Origin: Oncomelania hupensis
Lineage: Eukaryota > Mollusca > Gastropoda > Littorinimorpha > Pomatiopsidae
DNA: 64,000 bases
Direction of reading: 5' to 3'
Assembly: GCA_036898135.1 (NCBI GenBank)
Contig: CM072523.1
Span: 37,280,781 to 37,344,780, forward strand
The position numbers and the translations under genes were made by a program. Positions 40,907 through 52,664 of the stretch are shown here, piece by piece; the stretch's first letter is position 1, and each line of letters begins with the position of its first letter. The notes under the pieces were generated by a model. That model had not been told where the DNA came from and did not search any database. It saw only the letters and a list, made by a program, of their open reading frames with translations.

Positions 40907-41165
40907 TAGGTCAAGTTCTGCCAAGACGGGTAGGATAAGGAACTTTCCTCGACGATTAGGGTAAGGCACCCGCCTCGACGGGTAGGTTAAGGCACCTGTT
41001 TAAGAAAAGGGTTAGGGTCAGGGCTAGTTGCAGCGCTGCAACTAGCCCTGACCCTAACCCTTTTCTTGAAGGGGTGCCTTACCCTACCCGTCGAGGCGGG
41101 TGCCTTAACCTAATCGTCGAGGAAAATTCCTTATCCTACCCGTGTTTTTTAACAAACTTGACCTA
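40907..41165. repeat. Large near-perfect palindrome
   Basis: Arms 40907-41034 and 41035-41165 are complementary with no spacer (centre TTGCAGC|GCTGCAA). The only notable mismatch is a short block near the outer end (CTGCCAAG versus TGTTAAAAAAC on the other arm) and scattered single bases. Arms contain GGGTTAGGGTCAGGG and (C/A)CGCCTCGACGGGTAGG. Confidence 0.95.
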
Positions 41166-41229
41166 ATTCGCCGCCTAAGGAGCGCGAAGTAGGTCAATTT
41201 CCCCCATTTGACACCTCGTACACGCATAT

Positions 41230-41835
41230 GTGTGTTTGTGTGTGTTTGTGTGTGACAAACCGGTAAATGGGACCTCAGTTCTCCTCGCATGTGGACCACA
41301 AAGCAAGACTTCAGATTTCTCATCATTTAGTTTAAGCCTGTTTGCATTCATCCAGATTTTGACCTCACCACAACACTCTTTAACATTATTTATCACTTTT
41401 ATAGCAGCATCTGGATCCTTTGGAATGACGGTATACATCTCCGTGTCATCAGCGAAGAAGTGATAGTCGACAGAGTCGAAAGAACTACTCATGTCAAGTA
41501 AGAGTAGGAGAGCAGTATCACCGTGATCGACAATAGACAGAAGATCATTCATGACCTTAAGAGAGCAGCCTCAGTACTGTGACAGTTCCTGTATGCAGAC
41601 TGAAACTTGATGTGCATATTGTGGGTATCCAAGTGTTGGCGTAGCTGATCAGCCACAGCCCGTGGCTCCAGTATCTTCGAAATATAAGGAAGGTTCGACA
41701 CTGGTCGGTAATTGCCCAGGACATTTGAATCTAATGACGGCTTCTTCAAACAAGAGGTATAACAGCTGCATTTTTCTTAACGCGTCTGAAACAACACCCG
41801 ACCTTAGACTAGATTTCACAATCAAGCAAATGACA
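41230..41835 (-). mobile_element. CR1/Jockey-like LINE, RT fragments with internal deletion
   Basis: Minus-strand pieces: SLDSNVLGNYRPVSNLPYIS, then KFQSAYRNCHSTEAALLR (41749-41552), then MNDLLSIVDHGDTALLLLLD with SSFDSVDY (41552-41470), then after a deletion FFADDTEMYTVI (41462) and MNANRLKLNDEKSEVLLCG (41350-41290). The central palm between motifs A and C is missing. Confidence 0.85.
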
Positions 41836-42284
41836 GCCAAGAGAATGTAAACAAACTCAAACACCAGCTTGTCGGTAAAGGATGTGTATGTTTATGTTTT
41901 TTTTTCTTTTCTGTGTAATAGGAACATTTTCCTGCGAATTAAAATCCCCACACTACCCCCATGCCCTTACCCACCCAAACAAAGTTTTCCTAGAAACAGT
42001 TCATTTTTAACAGAGGTGTGCAGCAATTGTTTTTACCAGCCATTTTACATTTCTCCTGCTTCTTAACATCATTGAAAAAGGCCAGTGGGCTTCTCAATCC
42101 TTTCTTCATTGTTAAAACACTGCACGCTGCAAGGAGCAAATTAGATTTGGGAAAAACGGAGTGTTGTTGCGACGGAAATCGTGTGTTTACGTTTTATTGC
42201 TTATCTAGAGTCAACGTTCTCTGCAGACCCTTTTTTGTTGTTGTTTTTTGTAGTTAGTTTTATTAGTGAATGAACATTGAGGTT

Positions 42285-42490
42285 TAACGTCTACACCCAC
42301 CATTGGCGATATGGCAGACGGGGATAACTATCCCAGGGGACGAAAGATAGGGACCTAAATCAACATTGAACCACCACAGCAAAAATGGACAGTGAAAAAT
42401 GGCCACTTTTTATTTTGCCCACCACGGGATTCGAACCTGGGTCATCGGTGTGCCAAGCGAACGCTCTACCTCATGAGCTACTGCTACTGT
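42285..42490 (-). mobile_element. tRNA-derived SINE
   Basis: On the minus strand: TAGCTCATGAGGTAGAGCG (A box) and CAGGTTCGAATCCCG (perfect B box) about 45 bases apart, like a tRNA-Ala with anticodon-loop TTGGCAC. A body follows, ending ACGTTAAACCTCAATGTTCA. The anticodon stem is mispaired and no acceptor stem closes it, so it is a SINE head and not a functional tRNA. Confidence 0.8.
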
Positions 42491-42499
42491 ACTTAGTAT

Positions 42500-43040
42500 T
42501 AAGGTTATTGGTCGTCTAAATTAGAAGGGGAAAAAACGGTTTTTGGCTTCTTCCTTTCCTGGTCTCTTTAAGAAAAACAACTTCCTTTGTTGTTAGTTCT
42601 ATTGTTATTGGTCATCCCAAAATGAGGAAATGGACAATTGATTTACTCAAAACAGTTGAACTTTCAACCGACTTGCAGTGGATTGTTTTTTGCTTTTGAC
42701 GGATGGGATTTCGTGGCAGTGCGTTCCGGCCAGTGAAGGAGTCGACTGTACCGGAAATGACTGCGCGGAACTCATTGCTTCAAATTCCCATCCACCATAG
42801 CAAAATAAAACAATGCAATGAAATTTAAATCTGCACTAAAAACGTTATTTTTGTTTTTCCTAAATAAATACTCATTCAACATACGCACTTCACCCTCACC
42901 CCCTCGCCCCCACCCCCTCAATCCTGGGCCTCACCTCAACCTTAACTCGTAGAACTTTTGAGATCAAGATCGTATATTCCACCCTGTACGTAGTCTTTGC
43001 CTCTTGATGATTTTGTGTTTCCTCTCTCAAGTTCAGTAAA
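42500..43040. other. Unannotated interval, possible decayed tRNA-like piece
   Basis: GCTTCAAATTCCCATCC at about 42778 resembles a B box, with GGCCAGTGAAGG upstream at 42730. Too degenerate to call. Confidence 0.25.
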
Positions 43041-43044
43041 ATTA

Positions 43045-43092
43045 CTTCGGTGTGTGTGTGTGTGTGTTGTGTGTGTGTGTGTGTGAGTGAGC
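43045..43092. repeat. (GT)n microsatellite
   Basis: GT run with one TTG interruption. Confidence 0.95.
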
Positions 43093-43211
43093 ATGTAGAA
43101 ACGACGTTCTGATGACACACACATGAAACTCCACATGGTTTCTTCTGACTTTTTTGGAAGGCCGTACTATTTTAACGTCAAAATAGTGCTCCGTTGAGTT
43201 AGAGCTGTTTT

Positions 43212-43261
43212 AGGATTAGGGTTAGGTTAAGGGAAAGGGTTAGAGTTAGGGTTAGGGTTAG
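43212..43261 (+). repeat. Short interstitial telomere-like tract
   Basis: GGATTAGGGTTAGGTTAAGG, then GTTAGAGTTAGGGTTAGGG: degenerate TTAGGG units. Confidence 0.7.
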
Positions 43262-43345
43262 CTTCACACAATGGACAAATTTGTAAAAATGTCAAAGTAA
43301 CATATGTAGAGTTTCATGGAAATCATCACAACGTCGTTTCTCAAC

Positions 43346-43460
43346 GGTTGTGTGTGTGTGGGTGTGTGTGTGTGTGTGTGTGGGTGGGTGTGTATGTGTG
43401 TGCTTGAGAGTGTGGGCATGTGTGTTTGTAGGTGTGTGTGAGTGCGTGTATGTACATGCC
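43346..43460. repeat. (GT)n-rich tract
   Basis: GTGTGTGG / GTGTATGT mixture. Confidence 0.9.
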
Positions 43461-44654
43461 TGAAAACCTACGCCTTGAATCACTGTACCTCTGTCTTCTG
43501 TCACTGTTGCTGTCTGTCTGTCACTTTATCTCACCCAACACCTCTATAAAATCTGAATGATAGCAGTAAAACAGTAACTTTCAACGTTTTATGTCCAAGA
43601 CCTCTCTGCCGCTCTCTTCTCTTCTTTCAATGTGTGTGGGTAATCGTGGGGGTGTGGGTACAGATGGAAGGGAGTGGGGATGAAGGGTGCGATAGGTGGA
43701 CAGGGGGTTGAGGAGGGTGCGTACAAAGAAGACTGAACAAGTGCCAGAAACTAAGTGGTCCCATTAAGTCTACAAATCTGAGCTGTTACTAACTTGGCGA
43801 TCATCATACAAAGACTGGCATTCAAGTTCACAAAACCTCGTTATGTGTTTTGCGTTTCTCTGGGAATGTTATTATCGCCTATTGTTGTCTCACAAAGCAT
43901 CGCAAAGAATAGACTCAGTAAAAAAAAAAAAGGAAAAAGAAAAAGAAAGACAGGCTCTTGGCAGGCTAGTTTAGCATTGTGTGTGTGGGTTTTTGGCCTT
44001 GCTTTGTATTCATAGGCGCTCGTATTGGAATGTTAGCGGAGTGGAGTCTACTAATAATACAAGGTGTAAAATAAGTCTCCTTAGCGAAAATTGCAGGTTA
44101 TCTTACTTTTTAAATCTAAATGAATGAACTAAAAGATTTCTCCCGAAATTAGGGCGCTCCATGCAAACACCCAAAGCAATAAATTTGCACAGTTAACTTT
44201 CAAACCTTTTTGGTTTTGTTTATAAAATAATTTAAAACAAAACAAACCACAAATAAACGAAATAACAATTCACGTTTATCATGATCACTGGACGGAAGTT
44301 CCCTCTGTGACATGATGGCTAACCCAACTATAATCCCCATCGGTAGTAACCGGTTTTGGTTTAAGCATGTACTGTCAACTTCCGTTGGCTGTATATGATG
44401 ATGTGCTTGTTTGCGATTTAAAGAAATAGGAGTACATTCCCTAGAGTAGGCCTACGTATGTCTCGGCAACTGTAATATTTATGTCATACTTCACATCTAC
44501 ATTCTACATCCGTCCAGTGATCATGACAAACATGAACCGTTGTAGCCTACATATTTACACAAATTAAAGGGATTTAAAATTACTTTGGATTCTTCATTCC
44601 TCACTGTTGAATTGATTGCATTGCGTTGTTTTGTGTATTGTATTACATTGAACC
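43461..44654. other. Unannotated interval
   Basis: No recognisable gene. CATAGGCGCTCGTATTGGAA (44011) is echoed at 45260 (CAGGCGCTCGTATCGGAA), so some dispersed repeat is present. Confidence 0.4.
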
Positions 44655-44850
44655 GCGTCATCATCATCCTCATCATCCTCATCATCATCACCATCATCAT
44701 CATCACCAGCAGCAGCAGCAGCAGCAGCAGCCACTGCATCCTTGTTGTTGAGGTCCTACTTGTCGACATCCTCCACTTCATCGTCATCATTATTCTCTTT
44801 ACTTTCGTCATTATCATCATCGTCATCATTATCATTATCATCATCATCAT
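44655..44850. repeat. (CAT)n-rich array with (CAG)n
   Basis: CATCAT runs with a CAGCAG block at about 44706-44730. Confidence 0.9.
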
Positions 44851-44892
44851 CAAACTCATTTATGTGCAGGCAGTTCTTATCTCAATTGCTGC

Positions 44893-44898
<6 letters not shown>

Positions 44899-44938
<40 letters not shown>

Positions 44939-44953
44939 CCCCCCCCCCCCCCC
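44899..44953. repeat. (CT)n then C homopolymer
   Basis: CTCTCT followed by about 16 C. Confidence 0.95.
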
Positions 44954-45735
44954 ATCTTATGCCATTCAGAAAGGGCTTACTGGTCGTGATTGTGTATATA
45001 TGCAAATCCAGCTGGCTGGGATTGCGATGGGGATAGGGACGTGGGCACTGGAGGAGACATTCATAGGCTACTGCCTCTAAATGGTTGGACCTAAATGGTA
45101 AGTAGCCGGCATACTAAACGACCTATTGTCTGCCTCACTGTGGAGACTGACCTACTACTACACACTAACACCCTATCCCTCCAAAAGCCCACACACCTCA
45201 CTCACCTACACCTCATCCACTCCTACCTTTCATCTCCCAGTGGCATTTTTAGGACCACAGGCGCTCGTATCGGAATGGAGTGCTTTCTGCATACTTATTT
45301 TTTAGTTAGCACAGGGAGACGGATGCTATTTAAGCCTCGGTAAGACCTACCGATGAAATCATACAATTTGTTCCATGCGGATTAATCTCAGGACTGATCG
45401 CACGAAGCAACCGGTCAAACGCTAAAATTAATTTCCTACAACAGAGGCGGAAGTTGGTTTAGGCCCCTTTCATTTTTGTCTTAGTGCTCTCCCTTGCCCC
45501 TATATGCTTCGGTGTCCGGGGACATAAATCTAAAATCTCTATCCCTTGTTGCTACGTAGGCTACATGCAGTAAAAAAAAAAAAAAAAAGCTATGGCCAAC
45601 AGTTCGATTTCGAGCAGTTCGGAGAAGGAGAGCTAAGATTAATTTCCAATTTAGCAATTTTAGTAACAGATGAGGCGGGAATTTCTATCGTTGGGGGGCA
45701 GGGCCGTGGATCGGGAGGAGGAAGACTCTCAGGGC
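44954..45735. other. Unannotated interval
   Basis: Nothing recognised beyond the GGCGCTCGTAT echo at 45260 and a poly(A) run at about 45572. Confidence 0.35.
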
Positions 45736-46035
45736 TTATTCTGCTCTTTGATCCGATGACAACCTTTCTGTGGTAGTGTCGACCATTTTCTTCAGTCGCA
45801 ATGTCAAGGACGCCAAAGTACGTTCTGGTTGGTCCGGACTTGATTTCATCGCAAAAATTAGAACATGTTCTATCCTCTGAATCTTCGATGGATTCGCAGG
45901 AGATTTTATCGTAAGCTTGTTGTACAATTTATTGCAGCGTTTGATCGGGTGCACCTTATGAGAATCGGTAGGTCTCACCGGGACTTTAGAGAGATACGCG
46001 CGCCTGTGATTAAGACATTTCCTTAACTGTTCCAC
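45736..46035 (-). CDS. Small open frame of unknown nature
   Basis: A 99-residue minus-strand frame with ATG (MEQLRKCLNHRRAYLSKVPV). It is lysine/arginine-rich with no motif, signal or membrane segment I recognise. It lies next to repeat B (46085). It may be chance or part of a decayed element. Confidence 0.15.
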   Translation of the reverse strand: MEQLRKCLNHRRAYLSKVPVRPTDSHKVHPIKRCNKLYNKLTIKSPANPSKIQRIEHVLIFAMKSSPDQPERTLASLTLRLKKMVDTTTERLSSDQRAE

Positions 46036-46084
46036 TGGTGTCGCATCGTGTTGGATCCAAATGTAAATGGCTCTGGCTGATTAC

Positions 46085-46200
46085 TGGTGCATAATTATAC
46101 TACGCGCCCTATCTACCTACACTTTACAAAATCAGGCTCAAAGCGCGGCGATCTGTACCAACGACGAAGAGATCTGCTTTGCTGATAACGTTATTATTAT
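46085..46200. repeat. Dispersed repeat B, copy 3 (truncated)
   Basis: TACTACGCGCCCTATCTACC, then AAATCAGGCTCAAAGCGCGG and CGATCTGTACC. There is no trinucleotide array at its left end, unlike the other copies. Confidence 0.7.
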
Positions 46201-46564
46201 CTATGAACTGGAGGAAAAGCCACTCATCCACACAAGTCAATTTGACAGTTGTCTTCTTTACATCTGTGTATCTTGTCTCCTAATTCAAACCAACAATAAA
46301 AAGGCAATAATTTGTCAATTTCGATTCCTTTTTTTTTAATAACTGAGGAATTGTAATCTTTACATTCTAGTTAAAATCCCGGCCTTGGAAACGAGTACAC
46401 ACCCTCATGAACTCCATCAATATAATGAAACGTTGCCCGACAGGGGTGGATTATAGGAGGGTCCTAGGGAGCACGGAACACCCATTTCCCCTCCCAACCT
46501 CGACCCTTCGGGAAAATAATAAAATACAATAATGGTATTGGAAGCAGTCAATGTAAACTTTCAC

Positions 46565-46740
46565 AACTAAAACTTCGATTTCTTTCCGTCTTCTTTTAGC
46601 GACGTGCCCTTTACCACAATGTTTGAATGATGAATGTGTGTTCGTTGTGTATGTATGAGTGCCTGTAACACGTGAGCGTGTGCGTTGATTACAGATCGCC
46701 GCGCTTTGAGTCTGATTTAGTAATAAGTGCGTTTAGCATC
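46565..46740 (-). repeat. Dispersed repeat B, copy 4 (reverse)
   Basis: CAGATCGCCGCGCTTTGAGT, then CTGATTTAGTAATAAGTGCG and TTTAGCATCCAT, is the reverse complement of 17654-17710. The array at 46741 sits at the same end as in copy 2. Confidence 0.75.
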
Positions 46741-46940
<200 letters not shown>

Positions 46941-46942
46941 AA

Positions 46943-48115
46943 TATAATATAATAAACTAATTAAATTAAATAAACACACATTTTGACAATTTTTTCAGAA
47001 ATTATGACCCAAAAAATTTTATTACAAAACATCGTCTTTTGATAATAATGAAATGTAACATTGAAACCAACAGGCGCACAGGAAAACTGGAACAAAGGAA
47101 ACTCATAATCAGGCAATCAAAAGCCACACAATTACCCTCCCTGGCACAATACACAAGCCGCACACCAGTCTTTTTCTTAAACATGAATCATTGCTATGGA
47201 TGATTATCCAACCATTTTCACAAGATCGGGGTTAATCTGTGAAATAATACGATAGCAAGTTTAGGGTGTGTCGGGAACTTGGAGGTATTGTTCGATTCTT
47301 CTTTGTCAATAAAAGAACAAATTTCTAAAGTACGTCCAGGACCGGACCTAAGTTTTTCAGGGGTAGGGGCGCATACACACAAAAACGACAACAACAACGA
47401 CACACACGTTTCCCTTCTCTCCTCCTCCCCCTCTCCTCCCACCCCACAATCCTCCAATGCCACTACGGCATACACCCTTTAAATTAATGTTTTTATTGAC
47501 CGGAGTCCTAATGTACTGAACAAGATTGCGGTAAAATTTCAGGATATTACTGTATGGTTCTGTCCCTTGCACATTTGTATTTGTTTAATGACTTCATATT
47601 CAATAAATTCTGTTTTAATTTGGATGTTGAAAGATTACCGTAGTTTTCGTACCCAGTTAGCCTATTCATCAGTGATGTAGGCTTGCTATGACTAACATAG
47701 ATATTTTACTCTCTGATGACGTAATCTTATATTATTCTCCATGCCCTTTTCAATCCCATTTCATTAGATTTTATCACCTAGCGTTCACGATGGGTGAGGA
47801 ATGACCGACAATGTTTAGGCTTGAATTAGCAGAATTCCAAAGTGACTGAGACCTAGTAATTGACCAGTTTTTAAGAGCCAATAAAATGAGAATGTGGGGT
47901 TGTTTTGATTTCACAATGCACACATCTGTAAGCCTAGAAGTATTTTATTTTATTTTATTTCTTTTATTTCTTTTATTTAATTTATTGTATTACTTTTTTA
48001 TTAGGGTCTTCTGGCAATCCGGTCGAAGCAGGATCAGGTTAGGTTATGACCTCAAAGTCCGGCTAAACAATAACAAAAAAATATTTTTAAAATATTTTTA
48101 AAATCTAGAAGGGCA
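46943..48115. other. Unannotated interval
   Basis: No recognised gene or element. A TTTTATTTTATTTC run lies at about 47940-47985. Confidence 0.4.
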
Positions 48116-48119
48116 AATT

Positions 48120-48969
48120 AAAGCCCCTGTAACTTACATGCTGTTTATGGAACTTGCAATATTTAACATAAAAATGAGTGCCCGAAAACAAAACTAAATG
48201 AAACAGTGGCATTTAAATGAAACGTAATACCGACTTTGATCTTTCCATGCTCTTGACCTTGAGATTACCTTGACCTCCGGCTCCAAATACACTTAACGTA
48301 CTATCAATTAAAATACAGCAAAAGTTGTATTATGCCAAAATAAACAGTGACCTTGGGACGACCTTGACCTTCAGTGACCTTGGGATGACCTTGACTTCGT
48401 CAGACCTCTTATGCTCATGTTGTTGCATAGGTTAAATATACAGCCATTCCAATGTACACATACACTAACATTTAAAAAAACGGTTTTGCACGATCTGAAA
48501 TGACCGTGACCTTCAAGATCAACGCAAAAGCAGAACATTTATGAAAGATCAATCCATCCCCTCTAAATAAAACAAGTATGGACTTTATATCTCTTTAAAC
48601 TGTTTAGGGTCAAGGTCACTTCAAAGTACATCTATTTTAACCGACTTTGGACAGCTTTGGACCTTAATCTTGAAGTGAGGTTGACCAAATCCGCATATAA
48701 TATGTGTCTCCTTGATATCTATCATGCCTAAAAGAAACATAAGTTAAATATTAATAACCTACAAAAAAATTGACATTTTGTAAAAAAAAATTGTCCTTTT
48801 TTGACAAACATTGGCCTTGACCTTGAAGTGAAGTCATTCATTCACTGATCACTTATGAGGTCTAATAGGTATACAACAACTAACCAAGTTGGATTGTGAT
48901 AGTTGAAATATGTTCTGAGTACTTAGCCACTTTAAAGATTTTGGCACAGACAGGCGGCAGACGGGGGAC

Positions 48970-48990
<21 letters not shown>
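48120..48990. repeat. Degenerate repeat dense in TGACCTTGA motifs
   Basis: CTTGACCTTGAG (48251), TTACCTTGACCTCC (48267), GTGACCTTGGGACGACCTTG, then ACCTTCAGTGACCTTGGGAT and GACCTTGAC (48346-48390), GACCGTGACCTTCAA (48502), GGTCAAGGTCAC (48608), GGCCTTGACCTTGAAG (48811). It ends in CAGACGGGGGACGGACGG at 48958. No reading frame. Confidence 0.75.

Positions 48991-49001
<11 letters not shown>
48979..49001. repeat. (TA)n microsatellite
   Basis: TA run followed by T10 and A3. Confidence 0.95.
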
Positions 49002-49009
<8 letters not shown>

Positions 49010-49076
49010 TAAATGTAGATGTCATTTTTGGACTATTTAGGACTCATTTCATACAGATTTGCAAATATATGGAGTT

Positions 49077-49160
49077 TGTGTGTGTGTGCGTGTTTGTGTG
49101 TGTGCGCGTACGCGTGTGTGTGTGTGTTTGTGTGCGCGTGTGTGTGTGCGTGTGTGTGTT
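49077..49160. repeat. (GT)n-rich tract
   Basis: Interrupted GT/GCGT run. Confidence 0.9.
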
Positions 49161-49214
49161 TTGTTGTGTGAATACCTTGCTATGCATAGGAGTCAAAAAA
49201 ATGGCAAACTAGCG

Positions 49215-49890
49215 CCTGCCCTATGTTGCTGTCTAGCGGACAACAAAACTCGGCTGCAGCAATACGCAGTGATGCATTATTTCAAAATAATGCCGCCCGT
49301 CTCATTCTTCGCATTCCAAAATCTGCCCATATAACTCTTCATCTTAAATCCCTACACTGGCTTCCCATCGAACAAAGAATTGAGTACAAAATTGCTTGCC
49401 TCTGCTTCAATTGTCTTTTTTCACCCGGCCCTTCTTATCTCAAAACCATGGTTAACACCTACACACCCTCTAGAACCCTTTGATCTTCTTCTGCCCCAAA
49501 TCTCTGCATTCCACGAGTGAACAAGTCCTTTGGTGAACGCTCATTTTCATTTTCTGCTCCCACCGTCTGGAACTCCCTTCCCATGTCTCTCCATTCTTCC
49601 CAAACATCTGCTGCCTTTCGTTCTGGCCTCAAGACCCATCTGTTCAAACGTTCCTTTGATGACACCACAATTTAAATTCGTGTTGAACTTTGTATAAGTG
49701 TGTGTGTGTGTGTGTGCGTGTGTGTGTGTGTGTGCGCGCGTGTTTATATTATCTAATTAAATTTTGTATGTATTGTTTACCATGTTTTATATTGTTATTG
49801 TTTAGTCATTTTAGTTCTTAGAAGAAGTGTATTATGTGAATGTAAAGCGCTCTGAGCTTTCATTAGAAAGGGCGCTATATAAATGTTAAT
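49215..49890 (+). mobile_element. CR1/Rex1-like LINE, ORF2 C-terminus and 3' UTR
   Basis: The plus reading NSAAAIRSDALFQNNAARLI is followed by LRIPKSAHITLHLKSLHWLP and IEQRIEYKIACLCFNCLF, then after small frame slips IPRVNKSFGERSFSFSAPTV, WNSLPMSLHSSQTSAAFRSG and LKTHLFKRSFDD with a stop near 49672. The 3' UTR ends AAAGCGCTCTGAGC...GGGCGCTATATAAATG, a widespread LINE 3' end, then a (TAG)n array. It is 5'-truncated. Confidence 0.88.

Positions 49891-49963
<73 letters not shown>
49890..49963. repeat. (TAG)n tail microsatellite
   Basis: Directly follows the LINE 3' end and was probably seeded by it. Confidence 0.95.
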
Positions 49964-50199
49964 CTAGTAGTATCACATAATGTAATCAGGACCCCCCCCC
50001 CCTCTCCCTCCTTACCTCTCTAACCCTTCCTCCTCATGGAGAGAATAATTTGCCCCCGCCCCACTGTCCCTCAATGTCGTAAAGAAGGTAACATAGATGG
50101 AACTCATCAGTTTATTCAGCTAACAAAAGATAATCACTTCCCTCCCTTGGTCATGTTATTCTCTATTGCAGGAAACTACTAACGATAAGCGCAGTTCTT

Positions 50200-50370
50200 A
50201 TATCAGGGTTGAATTCAACTTCGCAAACTGTAAGCAAATCCTTTTGCGACCATGATTTGAACCTACAGATCGGAGACCGCAAGAGCTGCGTTCAACTTCG
50301 CAAATTGTCATCAACTTTTGCGACCATGATTTTTGAACGCACAGGTCAGAGTTTCGCGAGTGGGTATTTG
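50200..50370. repeat. Tandem duplication of about 75-80 bp
   Basis: AATTCAACTTCGCAAACTGT with TTTTGCGACCATGATTTGAAC (50210-50262) recurs as GTTCAACTTCGCAAATTGTC with TTTTGCGACCATGATTTTTG (50289-50336). An open frame through it has no domain. Confidence 0.7.
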
Positions 50371-50609
50371 AAGTGGAACACTACCGGAGTAAAAGTTAAA
50401 GGTGTCCCCCGTAAGCTTTGGGTCTGTGAGGATCAGAAAGGCGGTTTGGAACATCCCTTTTCTCTGCGCCAGCTTCACGAGGGCAGTGCCCAGTCTCCTC
50501 TTCCTCCCTCCTCGCTGTTTTTACCTGAGCCAGAGATATACCCATTTTTAGCTGGGTGAACTTTCGGGGTGAGTTGTGCCGTTGGTTTCATTCTTTGTGG
50601 TGTTTGGTG

Positions 50610-50700
50610 GTTTCAGCCGTCCCTCTAAATATGGTCATCCATTCATCCAAGAACTAACATCGCTCGACGCTGCTTCGCCAACGCATTTTTAGCGTGTGCC
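50610..50700 (-). repeat. 5S rRNA-derived SINE fragment, reverse
   Basis: On the minus strand GATGTTAGTTCTTGGATGAA, then TGGATGACCATA, matches 5S box C, as at 7510. Confidence 0.55.
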
Positions 50701-50874
50701 CAAACCAATCACTAAAGCTACTGTACACGCCACTCTCTGTGCTAATATCGGAAGCGGAAAGCGGGAAACATATTAGACCTAACCGCACTAAATTATAACA
50801 ATTGTGTTCAATGGTGTAATATCCCACTCCCTTCCTCCCCCTCCCCTTACAACCTCCGCGTATACCCGTTAATT

Positions 50875-51455
50875 TTCCTATCCTATCCTATCCTGTCCCG
50901 TAACCCGGAGGTCGAAGGGGCACCACAGATGATCGTTTAACCAGCATACACCATCTTTCTCTGTCCTCAGCAGCCCTGGTTGCTTCGCTCAGTGTCAAAC
51001 CAGTCCATTCTCGAATGTTGTCCTCCCACCTCTTTTTCGGTCTCCCTCTTCTTCTACCTCCTTGCACTGTGCCTTGCAGAATAGTCTTTGCAAGGCCTGA
51101 TGATCTGGTGACGTGGCCATACCATCGGAGTTTCCGTTTCTTCACCACTGTGAGTAGGTCATCGTGTTGTCCAATGGCTTGTGTGATGGTCTGTCGGACT
51201 TCGTCGTTGGTGATGTGTTGGGTATAGGAAATGCCCAGAAGTCTTCTGTAGCACCTCATCTCCATGCTTTGTATTCTTCGTTGGAGATCTGCCGTGAGGG
51301 TCCATGCTTCGCAAACATATAGGAAGATGGAGATGACAAGGGAGCGCAGCAGTCTTACTTTGGAATATAGACCGATGGTCCTGTCTTTTCAAATGGGCTT
51401 CAACCTTGTCAGGGCAGCAGTTGTTTGTGCGATCCTGGAGAGGACTTCCTGTCGT
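50875..51455 (-). mobile_element. LINE family A, 3' end copy
   Basis: A clean minus-strand frame from 51265 reads MEMRCYRRLLGISYTQHITN ... VKKRKLRWYGHVTRSSGLAK ... WEDNIREWTGLTL ... VPLRPPGYGTG, with the (TATCC)n tail at 50876-50896. The 5' part to about 51455 continues RT-connection sequence. It is 5'-truncated and is the best-preserved C-terminus in the window. Confidence 0.92.
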
Positions 51456-52660
51456 TAATTTTACATAAACTTTTAAAAAAAAAACTAAATTAAACGCACG
51501 CTCGCTCCGTAAACAGGAAACAAATTATTGGTTTAAAACAATCGTTATAGTTTTTGGAAATGAATATTATTTGCTCATCACTGGTTTTATCCAAAAACGT
51601 TTTGCAGGAGAAAAATAAGACGAACTAGGCTATTTTGTTTCTTTGCGGTGAGGAGTGGTGGGTTGGGTGTGGTTGGAGGGGAGGGCGGAATGGTGGTGGT
51701 GGTGTTGGGTGCTAATATATTCGGCATACAGGTGAAACTGTAAACCTAAACTATAAACAGGAAAACATTAGTGATAATTTCAATTATTAAACCCTTTTGT
51801 GTTTTCATTATTGGCATATCCCGGTGGTTGTGTGTGTGTGTGTGCGCATGTGTGTGTTTGTGCGTGTGTGTGTGCGTGTTTGTGTTCTTGTTACAAAACC
51901 TTGGGAGAAAAAAAAGAAAAAAAATGTATGTCATCAAATTATTTGTTCCTGCCAGGTATTTAGCGATATTATTTAGTCAACACCCTATTATTCATCGTTG
52001 TATTCCAAAAACAAAAAAACAGGAAGGAGCGGTGCAATGGGTGGTGGTTTAAACACTTAAAGTGAGTCTGCTGAGGTCAATTTTTTTCTCTCAAACATTT
52101 ATTCTATAGATAGCACGATCATTAAAGAGTGTACGAATTCATCCACATTATTCAGATGAAAGCTCTCCGATGGGAGTTTAAGCAGGCACAGCATCGTTTC
52201 CCTTGGCTAATCCACAGCAACGAATGGTTTGGGGTTTGACGCTCGCGCTCCCCTGATTTATTTGTTTGTGGTTCGCCTGTGTCTGTATTCCAAGGGAGAT
52301 AAAACATTTTTACTGCTCTTAGTAGCCGATGTTTTTCGAACTCTCGGACACGGCGTTTAGATTCAAATTTAGCAAAATATTACACTTCCTTCCACCCCTA
52401 ACCCCATACCAAAACAAGTATGTTCATATAAGCGTATAACATTATATATTAGTTTGTTTCCTGCATTTAAAAACAACAACATAGGCCTCAGTCACTTTAA
52501 ACAAATAGACGGATTTTCTGTTCCTTTCTAGGGAGAAAGGCAGGTATCATTGATGTTCTTCGAAATACGGATTTTTGTCCCCATTTGGATATTGGATGTC
52601 ATTAGTACCCCCCTACCCCACTCCCCCAGCCAGGCGCAACGAAATATGAATGTTTCAATT
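51456..52660. other. Unannotated interval with a (GT)n tract
   Basis: (GT)n at about 51829-51885. The rest is AT-rich without recognisable genes. Confidence 0.4.
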
Positions 52661-52664
52661 CAAT

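Noticed and set aside
42420..42490. Functional tRNA-Ala gene
   Set aside because: A and B boxes are present but the anticodon stem is mispaired, there is no acceptor-stem pairing, and a SINE body follows.
50209..50559. 116-residue frame as a gene
   Set aside because: The first half is a tandem duplication, the rest has no recognisable motif, and there is no sign of splicing context.
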